Shown in pieces: positions 32,571 to 43,860 of a DNA stretch of 64,000 nucleotides. Position numbers and translations under genes: made by a program. Below the pieces are notes generated by a model, which was not told the origin of the DNA, ran no database searches, and saw only the letters and a list, made by a program, of their open reading frames with translations. The stretch is from Herpetospermum pedunculosum (taxonomy: Eukaryota > Streptophyta > Magnoliopsida > Cucurbitales > Cucurbitaceae): contig CM051527.1 in the NCBI GenBank assembly GCA_028017165.1, forward strand, positions 9,612,501-9,676,500, read 5' to 3'. The first letter of the stretch is position 1. The number at the start of each line of letters is the position of its first letter.

Positions 32571-35500
32571 TAAGACAATTTATTGATCAAGAGATAACAT
32601 ATGCAATGTGGAGTAAGCTTGATGAGTTATATCTCTCAAAAGATTTACCAAACAAGACCTATCTAAGAGAAAGGTTCTTTACATACAATATGGATGCAAA
32701 CAAATCCATGATGGATAATCTAAATGAGTTTAAAATAATAACTTCAGAATTCAAGCATATGAGAGATAAAGTGGGAGATGAGAATGAAGCTTTCATTTTA
32801 TTAAACTCTTTACCAGAAAAGTACAAAGAGGTAAACACAACTTTAAAATATGGCAGAGATGAACTAACTACTGATATTATCATTTCTGCAGTTAGATCAA
32901 AAGAAATGGAACTTCAATCTTAAAGAAAGCAAACATCAAATGCAGAAGACTTATTCACAAAAGGAAAAAAAACAAGAAAGGTTGGAAAAACAACAAGAAT
33001 CAAGGAGATAGTCAAGACAAGTCCAAGATGAAATGCAATTTTTGTCACAAAATTGGACATCTAGCAAAAGATTGTTATGCCTTGAAAAAATAGCAAAACC
33101 AAAACAAGCAAGAAGGTAAAGCATCAGTTGAAGCTTCAGTTGGGGACATCTCATTTACCTATTCTGATGCCCTAGCTACCACAAAACGCTCATCCAAACA
33201 GAATGAGTCACTGCAAGTTCAAGATTGGGTTCTAGACAGTGAATGCTCATTCCATATGACTTCATCAAACGGTTAGTTTACAACCTATAGAGAATGGGAT
33301 GGGGGAGAAGTATACATGGGTGATAACCATGTTTGTAAGGTGGCTGAAATTGGATCAGTGTCTATGAAGTTTCAAGATGGTTCAGCGAAGCTACTAAGGA
33401 ATGTGAGACATGTTCCTAAGCTAAAAGGAAATTTGATTTCCCTAGGAATGTCGGACTCCATCCTACACTGTGTACACCTTAAATACGTGTCCACACAGCT
33501 TCCTAAAACTCCTTACATAAGAAGAAAAGTGGACTAAACACCCTCAAAACCTAGACCATTTAAGAATCTTTTGTTGTGTAGGGTTTGTCCATCAAAGCCA
33601 AGGAAAATTGAAGCCTAGAGCAACAAGGTGCATGCTTGTTGGTTTTACAGAAGGTGTTAAAGGATTTAAGATTTGGGATCCCACTGAAAAAAAATGCATC
33701 AATAGCCGAGATGTGCCATTCAGAGAAGAGGAAATGTTTATGGAAAGAGAGACACAAACTACAAGTACAGACAAGACCTCTAGACTTGAAATTGAGATGG
33801 AACAACCTAATTTGACAACATCCATCCCTCATCTATCAGATGAAGGAGGAAGCTCTCAAATAAAACTAGAAGAATCTCTAGTAAAACATGAAGTCTATGC
33901 AAGATCATTCTAATCTAGAAAATTATCAACTTGCAAGAGATAAGTAGAGAAAAATCATTACACCACAAAGAAGGTTTGATGAGGCAGATTGTGTTAATAT
34001 GGCATTAAATGTAGGTGATTTTCTAAATGAAACCGAGCCTAACACTTTTGATGAAGCTATAAGTTGTCATAATGCAAAGAAATGGATTCAAGTAATGAAT
34101 GAAGAGATGAACTCTTTAAATCGGAATCATACATGGACACTCAACATATTACCTAAAGGCTTCAAGCCAATTGCATGCAAATGGATTTACAAATACAAGG
34201 AAGACATTCAAGATGCAACAACCAAGATTCAAAGCAAGGTTAGTAGCTAAAGGCTATACACAAAAACATGGAATGGATTACAATGAAATATTTTATCCAG
34301 TTGTTAAATAGACATCTATTCGCATGTTACTTTATTTTGTTCAAAATAATCTAGAGTTAGATCAACTAAATGTTAAAACAACCTTCCTACATGGTGAGCT
34401 AGCAAAGACCATATACATGAAGCAATCTCAAGTGTATGAAAACAAAACATGGAGAACTATGTTTGTTTATTAAAGAAGTCTATATGGGGTTTAAAGCAAC
34501 CTCCTAGATGTTGGTATCAAAGATTTGATGATTACATGACAACAATAGGATTTCAAAGAAGCTCTTATAATAGTTGTGTTTACATAAATAACAAACCATA
34601 CTATACAATTGTATATTTGTTATTATATGTGGATGACATGCTACTTGCAAGTAAATCAAAGCAAGCAATGGAAAAGGTAAAGCAGTCACTTAAAAAGGAG
34701 TTTGACATGAAGAACCTAGGTGAATCTAAACGAATCCTAGGTGTTGAAATTACAAGAAGAAGATCAGAAAGTGTTCTTCAAATCAGTCAAACTACCTATT
34801 GTGGCAAGACTCTAAAGAAATACAACATGAAAAATTCAAGAGTTGTCTCAACTCCCTACCTACTGTGGCAAGACTATAAAGAATTACAACATGGAGAATT
34901 CAAGAGTTGTCTCAACTCCCTCGACTCAACACTTCAAGTTATTTGCCCTAAACTCACCCAAACTAGATGAAAAAGAACATTTGGAATTCATGTCTAAATT
35001 TCCTTATTCACAAGTTGTGGGGAGTCTCATGTACCTAATGGTATCAACAAGGCAAAATATTGCCTATGCTACAAGTCTAATTAGTAGATATATGGCTAAT
35101 CCGGGGAAGAGGCATTGTGAGGCAACTAAATGAGTATTAAGATACCTACAAGGATCCTCAGAGGCTAAACTCACTTATACAAGCTGCAGTGATAAACATA
35201 ATCAATTATTTGGTTATGTGGATTCAGACTATGCTGGGGATTTGGATAGAAAAAGGTCCCTAACTGTTTACTTATTCCCAATTGGGGGAAATCTTCTAAG
35301 TTGGAGAGATACCCTTCAACAAGTGGTAGCTCTCTCATCGACAGAAACAGAGTTTATAGCCCTATCAGAAGCAATAAAAGAGGCATTATGGTTCAAAGGT
35401 TTGCTAAAAGAATATGGAATTATGCAAACAACAGTCAAGATATACTGTGACAATCAGAGTGCTATACATCTATCCGAAAATAAAAAATTCCACAATAGAA

Positions 35501-35640
35501 CAAAACATATTGACATAAAATATCATTTTGTTCGTGAACAGATAAAAAAGGGAGAAATATAGGTTTTAGAGGTTCATACCTCAGAAAACGTTTTAGATAT
35601 GCTGACAAAGCCTCTTCCACTCCTAAATTAAACCATTGTC
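32571..35640 (+). pseudogene. Decayed Ty1/copia gag-pol, truncated at the CACTA junction
   Basis: Gag starts mid-domain right at the CACTA end (UBN2-like: MWSKLDELYLSKDLPNKTYL at about 32606-32664). It continues to about 32923, then a CCHC knuckle CNFCHKIGHLAKDC (about 33030-33072), then a protease remnant in which DSGCS is DSECS (about 33234). The integrase core is deleted around 33450-33610, leaving only its C-terminal GKLKPRATRC block. RT follows (AISCHNAKKWIQVMNEEM at about 34056; YVDD at about 34629-34640), then RNase H with ALSSTETEF and YCDNQSA up to about 35640. Stops at 33274-33276 and 35131-35133 replace Trp, and a 64-bp tandem duplication shifts the frame. The 5' half of the element is not found on the other side of the CACTA. 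Confidence 0.85.
34795..34922 (+). repeat. 64-bp tandem duplication in the copia RT/RNase H region
   Basis: Copy 1 is 34795-34858 and copy 2 is 34859-34922, with about five differences. The period is not a multiple of three, so it breaks the pol frame. Confidence 0.9.
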
Positions 35641-35739
35641 TTGAGCTCGTTGGCTTCGAATTACCTGAAAAACGGTTAGACAGAGGGAAAACAAAATCAA
35701 CAAAGAACGAAGAACAAATTTACGTTTAAGGTGGAGATT

Positions 35740-36225
35740 TGTAAAATCAAATTATGGTTATTCTCTAAACTGAATATTGTTCTTCAACAGTCCTTGTAAT
35801 GTTCTTTAAATACAAAGTTTGTTCTCAGTAAGAGTGAGATGAGAATAGAGGGAAGAAGAAATACTGAGAGTGAGAAGGTTAGAAAAAATTATCTTAAAAA
35901 CCTCACGGTAAAAATTCATCTAAGGAAGAGCTTGAATAAAACATATAGATCACGAGGCTATGTGATATAGCTGGTGATCATCTTCTTCTCCATAAGCTTC
36001 TTTTTCTTCTTCTTCTCCTTGAAACATCGATCATCTTCACGGTAGCTCAAAAATCGCTAGAGCTTCGCTTGGCAAACCCTCACATTTTCCCTTCGCTTGG
36101 GGAATCTGTTTGTTGCATGTAGAGGGTATCGTGGCATTCTCTCTCCTCCACACACTCAAGCGTTGAGTTGTCAAACCGAGCTCTTCTGAACCTTCATTTG
36201 TTTGAAGCCCAATTTCAGCCCAACA
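35740..36225 (+). repeat. Probable 3' LTR of the decayed copia element
   Basis: The polypurine tract AAGGTGGAGAT (35729-35739) is followed by TGTAAAATCA; a fitting CA end is CAGCCCAACA at 36225. The 486-bp interval holds a CT/GA-rich leader. The matching 5' LTR was not found, so the limits rest on the motif pattern only. Confidence 0.55.
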
Positions 36226-36589
36226 AACCCTTTAGTTAACAATATGTTACTTTTAGAGTTTATTTGGAGGCTATATATGGCCTAGCTAGATCCAAAAATA
36301 TCATTTCTTTAGATGGAGAAGGGGATCTTCCTTCTTATATTTCTACATCAAAGTCCTTGTAAAATGGGAGATTATGAAGATGAATGAAAGTTGTATATTT
36401 TCTTCTTAAGCCATGAGTTTGTTCCTTTGCATATCTTGTGATTAGATTTGCATGCTAGAATCATTCAAGTAGTCTTGATCAAGCTATCTTGTGGAGTGAT
36501 TCAAATTTTGGTTGATAGCATCTAGATCTAGAAGGGTTTGAATTCCTGCTTTAAGGGTTCTTGCTAAGTTAGTTTCACAACCACGAACT
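36226..36589. other. Spacer, no feature seen
   Basis: About 360 bp of AT-rich DNA between the copia LTR and the tnp2 fossil. No coding or repeat signal was recognised. Confidence 0.5.
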
Positions 36590-37150
36590 AGACATGCGCT
36601 ACTGACAATCGACAAATTTTTTCCAATAAAATATGCAATGATACTTGCAAATCATGTATTAATTAACTTACTTCCTTTTAGCTTCCTAAAACGAGTTATG
36701 TATAAATGCACTGATTTAAAATGTTTCAGTTACCACTTCTAGTAATATATCAAATGGTTTATTACTCTAGCTCTTAAGAATCTTAACGTGCATCAACTTC
36801 ACCAAAAAGTTAAATGCAACCAAGGTACAATTGATTACATGCTTCCGTCATTAAATTCTGAAATAAATTTGGAGTATCTCTTTCATGTACATTAGTGGGC
36901 ATCTCATTCCCAAAATCTTAGTAATCTACATCTAATTTTTGGCTTACAAAATGTCGCACTTATTTAATTCATCATCGTGTGAGTTGTATTGATTTCAAAC
37001 CTAGACAAATTGATTCATTCTCCATGATATAGTAATTGACTATAAGAGGGAGATATTCCATACGTGAATGGATGTCGTTCTACTACATCGAATGTCATGG
37101 GCATCTTGTTTTCCCCAATATTTATCATTCTTAGTTATATACTTTTCAAA
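36590..37150 (-). pseudogene. Fossil fragment of a second CACTA tnp2 N-terminal region
   Basis: Nucleotide landmarks of 30080-30850 recur in the same order and orientation but heavily mutated: CAATAAAATATGCAATGATACTTGCAA at about 36630 versus the cognate near 30112; GCATCAACTTCACCAAAAA near 36790; TCTTTCATG near 36880; and CATGGGCATCTT near 37096. Frameshifts and deletions are too many for a readable protein. It is older than, or evolved separately from, the neighbouring CACTA. Confidence 0.75.
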
Positions 37151-37884
37151 CCAATCGTGATTTATGAAAAGTAGATTAACTTTGTCCCAAACCCAAACCT
37201 TAAGGCTAATTTACATATATGTAATTATCTCAGCTATGCTTCAAAAGCATTTCAAGAGGTTTCAAGTTTATAACTAACTATATTTGACTAAGTGGCCTTT
37301 CTTTTCATTCTTATTTTTTTTTTCTTTTCATTCTTAGTTTTTTTAATAATATTATTTTTTTCCAAATCTTGATCAAGCCTTTGGTTTTTTAAACTTAACT
37401 CACTATTAATTTCATAACATTTAACATTAATGTAAAATCATTAATAAAAAAAATTAAAAATTAAACAATCAACAAAATTAAATAATCTCTAACTTAATGA
37501 AAAAATGGTGAATGATAGAGTATCCAATGAAAAAGGTGAGGACGATTTAACTAAAATAAGTAATTTGAATACTTAAATAATTATTTGCCATCAAAATTCG
37601 AGTAGAGAAAATGCTAATTGTTTTTAGTTCAAATATTGCAAAAATTGTGTTAATTGATTTTTGAGATGTTAGGTAATTATCAAATGGTGGGAAAGTGTTA
37701 ATTAAAGAGAAATTATTGAGTAATCATCAAATTTTACCATAAATAGGAAATCGGACAATAAGCACACATACCGAAAACAAAACAAAAAAGATATTTCCAG
37801 TACAATTATCAATAACACATGAACCAATCTCTCATATATTATCTCACTTCATTCCTTCCCTCTACCTTCAGTCGGATGATCTGA
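37151..37884. other. AT-rich 3' flank of the AGP gene
   Basis: About 730 bp of AT-rich DNA with poly-T/A tracts. The segment next to 37885 should contain the AGP 3' UTR and poly-A site, but no canonical signal stands out. Confidence 0.5.
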
Positions 37885-38070
37885 TTATTGCAAGTAGTAG
37901 GCAGCAATGGAGAGCAACGAAGCGCCAATGATAGAGCCTATAGCTGGGAGGCTAGTGGTAGCACCACTACTTGGTCCAGGAGTTGGAGGCAACCCCTCAT
38001 CGCTAGCCACAACGACACTAAAGGATGCGACAGCAAAGATGATGGCACATGCGATCTTCTTCATCTCCAT
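37885..38070 (-). CDS. AGP23-like: Arabinogalactan peptide, AGP23-like
   Basis: A 61-residue protein starting MEMKKIACAIIF. Residues 1 to about 22 are a hydrophobic signal peptide. The predicted mature core is very short (DEGLPPTPGPSSGATTS) and holds the Pro/Ser/Thr residues that are hydroxylated and arabinogalactosylated in this family. The C-terminal stretch LPAIGSIIGASLLSIAAYYLQ is a GPI-anchor signal. Length, the MEMKKIAC start and the AYYLQ end match the plant AGP23 peptide group, known in Arabidopsis to be pollen-related; the protein would sit on the outer face of the plasma membrane. The ATG at 38068-38070 is chosen over one 23 codons upstream because it begins the conserved signal peptide. 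A TATA box lies 131 bp upstream. There are no introns or stops, so it appears functional. Confidence 0.9.
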   Translation of the reverse strand: MEMKKIACAIIFAVASFSVVVASDEGLPPTPGPSSGATTSLPAIGSIIGASLLSIAAYYLQ

Positions 38071-38200
38071 TATGACTTCTGTAGTTTTTTTTTGTGGCGT
38101 TATCCGGTGAAAAGTTTGAAAGAAATTCAACCAAAACAATCACCAGAAAACGCCTTCGCTCGGAAATTGGTGCCTGGGAAAATAAGATTGAATTCATTGA

Positions 38201-38208
38201 ATTTATAG
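38201..38208 (-). promoter_or_regulatory. TATA box of the AGP23-like gene
   Basis: CTATAAAT on the minus strand, 131 bp before the start codon, leaving a leader of about 100 nt. Confidence 0.65.
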
Positions 38209-38699
38209 TTGGAAACTAGAGTTATTTTTGGGAGAAAGTAAGTTTTTCTCGTCCTTTGATTTTGAACTGAATAGTTATATTTAGAAAAATTTCTTGATTT
38301 GCTGGAAAAATAGTTTGTTGAGAAATTGCAAGGCTATATTTCAAAGTTCCTTGGGTGAATAGTTGAATCAAATTGAGATGTAGTTTTTCGTAATAAAATT
38401 AATAAATTGCATATAAATTAAAAATATCTTTAAAGGTTTGAAAACATATTTCTATTTTTTCATTTATCCAATTAAAAGGAGAGAAAAAAATCACTATTCA
38501 GCCTATTATGTTACAAGTCCAACTATGAAAAGCAACATTATCTCTCATTTTACAAACAAAATTGATTCAACATCAACACTTGATTAACGAATATATATTA
38601 TTACAAATATGAAATAATAAGAAACATATTTTTATAATATTTATTTTAGTTTGGTCTTTAAAATTTATTTTTATATAAAATATAAATAAAAATTGATAA

Positions 38700-39055
38700 T
38701 ATTTTTTGGAAAATTGAAACAGATGTCAATTTAGAGTAAAATAATTAAAAATATAGCATTTTTTTTAAAATTTTGCAGATATGGCAATTTCTATCACTAT
38801 AGTATGGTCTATCGACGATAGAAATCTATCGCTGATAGTAGTCTATCACCTCAGTTTTTTTATAGAATTTTAGTCTATCAGTGATAGTAGTCTATAAGTG
38901 ATAGACTGATAGTAGTCTATCAGTGATAGTCATATATCAACGATAGCTTCTATTAGTGATAGCCACTAATTTTTTTGCCATATTTGCAAAATGTTTTAAA
39001 TTTTGCTAAATTTGCAATTATTTGGGGTCTGATTGCGGTTTGTGCAACCAACCCA
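38700..39055 (+). repeat. CTATCA(G/C)TGATAG repeat element, copy 1
   Basis: About 350 bp with flanks containing GTCAATTTAGAGTAAAATAATTA and TTTGCCATATTTGCAAAATG around a core of CTATCAGTGATAG-type near-palindromes (38800-38965). A complementary copy lies at 57362-57685. It is non-coding and has no obvious terminal inverted repeats; the class is unknown. Confidence 0.8.
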
Positions 39056-39212
39056 TTTTTTTTTACAACAATTGCGGTGGATGAATTCAATTAGAATTCA
39101 GTTCCATTTATTAATTTTTTGGACAAAAAATTTAGATCCACGCACTCTATATGTATATTATGTTATAAGTCTAACTACGAAAAGCTGCCAAATTGAGTGT
39201 AGCTCTTTTCTG

Positions 39213-39302
39213 TTTTTAGTACATTGGAGGTGGGGGATTCAAACAGCAGACCTCTTGGTCATCATCACATACATATGTCTGTTGAGTCATGCTCGCTTTG
39301 GC
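39213..39302 (-). mobile_element. tRNA-derived SINE, copy 2
   Basis: On the minus strand, GCCAAAGCGAGCATGACTCA matches SINE copy 1; the B box is GTTTGAATCC (39235-39244). The tail is short and the A box is mutated (TGACTCAACAGAC). Confidence 0.75.
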
Positions 39303-39310
39303 AAAAAACT

Positions 39311-39366
39311 GAGTATAGCTCAATTGTCATAAGGTTATGTCTTTGACTAAAGAGTCTAATCCCCGC
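39311..39366 (+). mobile_element. Second tRNA-like SINE fragment
   Basis: GAGTATAGCTCAATTGTCATAAGG and GTCTAATCCCCGC resemble pol III A and B boxes on the plus strand. It lies back to back with copy 2 and has no poly-A. Confidence 0.5.
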
Positions 39367-40109
39367 TTTAATTTAAAATACTTTGAAACAACAAACTATG
39401 AAAAACAAGACAAAATAGTAGATATAGCATTACTTTTCATTCTCTCTCATCTACAAACAAAATAAATTCAAGCAGTTTTCATTTAATATTGTAATTTTAA
39501 AAAAAAATTATAAAAATATTGGAGGTTTGAAACTATTTTTAAAAATAATGTTGTTTTAAAGGGAGATCGTCTTTTTAGATAAAAAGACGATTTTCTTACT
39601 GCATGTACGAAAAAATTATTTTACATTAAAAAATTGATATCTTTTTACCTAGATATTCAAAAAATTCGAAGAAGGTATGGTTGGAAAGCTAACCGAAAGC
39701 TTCAATTTGAGGTTGGGAACGACTCCCATTGAAATTATTTTTGTCACCGTTTACGTTAAAACATTTTTTGAATTAATTATGAATTAATTGATTTAATATT
39801 TTAATTAATCTTAATTAATTTTGTTAGAAACTCCAAAAAAAAATTCTCTATTTAATTGAGAGTTGAAGGGACTTTTGAGGAATTCACTTTTTCATTCACA
39901 AAAAACCAATTCTGAGTATCGTATTTTTGTCTTGATTCCAATCCTTCTCTCACGAGTGGACGTGAGCGTTGAATGTTGTGTTAACCTTGGGGAGCAACCG
40001 ACATAAACGATTCACACCGAGGTCGTGCCAAAATTTTCTTTCAAGGTAGTGGTTTACCACGACACAATAATTACCCTTCTGATTGATATCTGGTTCTCGA
40101 TTTCCAACA

Positions 40110-42994
40110 ATTTGAAAGCGAAGTTTTTCAAAATCGGAGACTATGGATTTAATGCAGAAGAGGAGGTTGAAATCTCATCGACTATTTCTTTTCGCAAAGT
40201 TCTATTTTTCTGTTTTAGTTTTGTCGCACACACCAGCTCGCCACCGTCACTTCAGCGCAAGCGATCAACCCACGAAGAACATATGGTTCTCAAACCAGTA
40301 TCTGAGGCAGTCTGAAGTTCGTTGCACGTCGGCGTTCCACAAACAGAGCTCAGATCGTCGACAAAATGAGCGAAAATGAAAAAACCCACCGTTCATTTGG
40401 AAGCCTTGGGTCCTCGTGGGTCGCCATCGTTGAAGATCTTGGTTCAGGTCTTGTTTTCACCGGCGTGGGTCGTGATGTAGAGGGTTGTAAACGGCGTTGA
40501 AGGACTCTGTTTTGGGTGTCTATTTTTTAGATCTTGTTCAGGGAGGCTAATCGAAGAGCTTTGCAATGGTTTCAATCTTCTAATGTATTGAGAGACGAAA
40601 AATCAGACACCCAATGTGATACAATGTCACGGTGGAAGAGTGCTCATTCTTATTTACTATTTTTTAAAGTTTAATTTTGTTTATTGTTCCCAATGTTGGA
40701 TTGCAGATTAAAGTGAAGAAAAGGGAAGATGTTGACTGAGTGGAAGATTATAGCTACAGGTTGGGTTGCTATTTTATTGTGTTCATTGGCTTTGGTGCTC
40801 ATTCTTTATTGACATCCTACTATCAATTTTCTGATTAATCTTTTATTATGAGTTTGTTGTTGGATGTAAATACCCTTTTTGGTTGTTTTACCAATTTTCG
40901 AAGAGAGCAATATGTTGTGAACAATGAACTTTGATTTCATCATGAGTTTAGCATTTACCAATTTCCTAGAGAGAAGGATGGGAGCCTAATGCATATCTGA
41001 ATGGAGAATATAATTTGTTTTGTTTTGTGTGGTTGGAGTTGTGAGACTCTGTCTTCAGCACCTAAGATGTTTAAATTTCATTTTGTGAAATATATTTTGA
41101 TTTGGTTAATGTGTGTTCACAAATAGTTCTTTAAATTTGTGCTTAAGATATTTTCAAAATTGTTATTATCGCAATATAGATGCCAGCTTTGACTATGTCA
41201 TCTTCTTCAAATTGAGTTGGAATCTGTTTCATATTGAGTGCTCCCGCACAAACTCTTGAGGTTCAAGAACTAATTGTTGTTATGGATCTTGTGATTCTTG
41301 TTAGAAATCTGACTTGATCATCAATATTTAAATCTAGATTAAATCTATCCAAATATTTGGGTGGCTTGTTTGACTAAGTAATTTAGTTTTTCTTGCAAAT
41401 TGGATTTACTTTTGTGTTTAATTTCCTTTTATTTGACTATGGAGCTTTGATTTTATTGGAGAAGGTGATAAATCAAGGAATTAAGAGATTCATCTCTAGA
41501 ACTTGTTTACAATCATTGCCAGCCTATAGAATATGTTTGATGATTTAATTAGTTTCACAAATATAGTTTAACTTAATGATGATTGAAATTGAATGAATTT
41601 ATTTAGATCGAATCCAATATTGTGAGATTAAAGGTTTTTCAAATCTTTATATATATGAGATGATGATTTAGCAACTTTATTTCATGGCTATATTTTGTCA
41701 TAATATTCAATATATATTTATTGAGTATATATTTGTCTATTATTAGCTCATTATATCAAATTGTTTTTACATGACATGAAGTAAGGGAAATAGTAATATT
41801 ATTATTGTTGTATTATGTTTCTAACATCAAATGTGATGTTATTTGAGAAGTCTAATTATCATATTAGCATGAATGAAAATAATATTTATTATTGTAGACA
41901 GAGCTCATTTATGTAGAATGACAATTTTGAAAATGATGAATATTGCTAAAGTTGTTTAGTGGTGCAACTTTAAATTGTGAATCAATTAAAAGATTGAGGT
42001 AATGAGTATTTTTAATTGACAATATAAATGTGTGATTGATATCATAAATTGTCATGTTTAAGAGTTCAATTTAGCCATAAATTTTCATGAAATTTGAAAA
42101 TTATTATTAGTGATAATAATCTAGTTTGGCCTTAGAACAATATTGGTTTATTACCTAGCTTGTTGGTAGCAAGAAAAAATGTGCAAAATCTATGATGTCT
42201 ATGTGAAGCTTGTAGAAATTTATTATTTCCGAAAAGGTTCGCTCATGCTGGAGGGAGCATCCCCTCCCACCGGCCGACTGATGGAAATAGATTGACTACC
42301 GGAGATATTCGTGTTACTTCGTCTGCACTGGTTTAAGATCTTGATAGCTATATTAAAATGTGTGATATTTTATAAGAGTTATTTAAGATCTTGTTGGTCA
42401 ATTATGCATGCATATTTTCATTGGTTGAAAATAAGAAGTTATTCATGTCAAATATTTTATCGAGCATGTCTATTGGCGAACATCAAATATATAAATTGTG
42501 AATATCAAATATGATTGAGATGTTCCATGTATTGTGACATATAGATGCATTTGTGTTCTTATTATGTTATGTTATTTTGAAATATGCAACAACTTATGAA
42601 GAAATGTTTTGGATAACATTTCTTGAAATATGCATATAATTATGTCATTATGAAGAAATATCATGTGTAATATATCTCTTATTGATGAAATGTATTGAAA
42701 TAATCATGTGAAATTAAATGAATTATTGGCGAAGTACGAAATTTGTGATGCTCCCACTCATGTCTTATAAGTTTGTATGATAGTATACATCAATTTATTG
42801 TGATGTTTATAATTTATGTATTCACGCATAAATATGTTTGAGAGATTGAAATATATTTTTAATATCTCAAATGTGGGGAAAATAGTGATTAAAACCATTA
42901 TTCATCGTAAAAGAAATGAAAAAATCATTTGATTTTATTGATGTGATACTAGATGTTAAGATAAGAAAAATCATTATAAGTCTTAAGAAGAATA
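40110..42994 (+). other. Non-coding internal region of the decayed copia element
   Basis: About 2.9 kb without recognisable gag, protease, integrase or early RT. It is AT-rich, with scattered short ORFs only. Either unrelated sequence replaced the coding region or it has decayed past recognition by eye. Confidence 0.5.
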
Positions 42995-43683
42995 ATGAAG
43001 ATATTATTACTCGATTTGAATATGCAAAACTTAACGGAGTGTCATGTTTCTGAGGAACTATTTAGACCTGATATTGCATATGTTGTGAGTAGATCGAGTA
43101 GAGATATACACATATTCTTGAAAAAGACCATTGCATATGTTGCTCTTCGTCGATTCTTGAGGTACCTTAAAGGTACATTGAATTTATGTTCGCATTTTAA
43201 TAAGTTTCATGTGTTAGAAGAATATTGTGATGCAAATTGGGTAACGAACAATGACGATGTGAGTACCACTAGAGGATATGTGCTCATACTAGTGGGAGAA
43301 GTCATTTCATGGAAATAAGAAAAGGAGACGTGCATATAGCATGGTTCACCATAAAGTCTGAGTCCATAGCTCTCGAGCTAGTAGGGCAAGAGGCAAAATA
43401 GCTAAGAAACCTACTGGGAGACTTATCATTGCGGGGGCGTGAGTACCAGTCTCTATGCATTGTGATTCGCAGGCTGCCATATGTATTGCTAAAAACACTG
43501 TGTATAACGGCAAAAGAAGGAATTTACGCCTTAGACATGGAGTTGTGAAACAATTGCTGAAGAGTGGAATTCTCTCCTTGGAGTATGTGAGATATGGGAG
43601 GAATCTAGCGGATCCCCTCACCAAAGGCCTAACAGGGAGAGTAATTCTAGAGTCTTCAACAAGTATGAAAATCAAACCCTTAT
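42995..43683 (+). pseudogene. Copia RT-end/RNase H remnant
   Basis: RPDIAYVVSR (about 43065-43095), RRFLRYLKGTLN (about 43150-43185), EYCDANWV and CDSQAAICIAKN (about 43459-43495) with NLADPLTKGL (about 43602-43630) follow the usual copia order. Stops and frame changes interrupt it near 43317 and 43400. Confidence 0.82.
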
Positions 43684-43686
43684 AAT

Positions 43687-43860
43687 GGATTCATAGCCCT
43701 TTATTTGGGTGGTCTGAGTAAGACTTGATGGAACGCTTGAAAGGTATCCATAACCCTTTATTTGGGTGGTCGAAATACAGACTTGATGGAACTCCTGGAA
43801 GTCTTCATAGTTCAGTTGTTGAGTGGTCTGAGTACAGACTTGATGAAGTATTTAACGTGA
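43687..43860 (+). repeat. Imperfect tandem repeat, about 60 bp, three copies
   Basis: Each copy contains CATA, then a TTTGGGTGGTC-like block and CAGACTTGATGGAA. It lies between the copia RNase H remnant and the 3' LTR and is non-coding. Confidence 0.7.
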
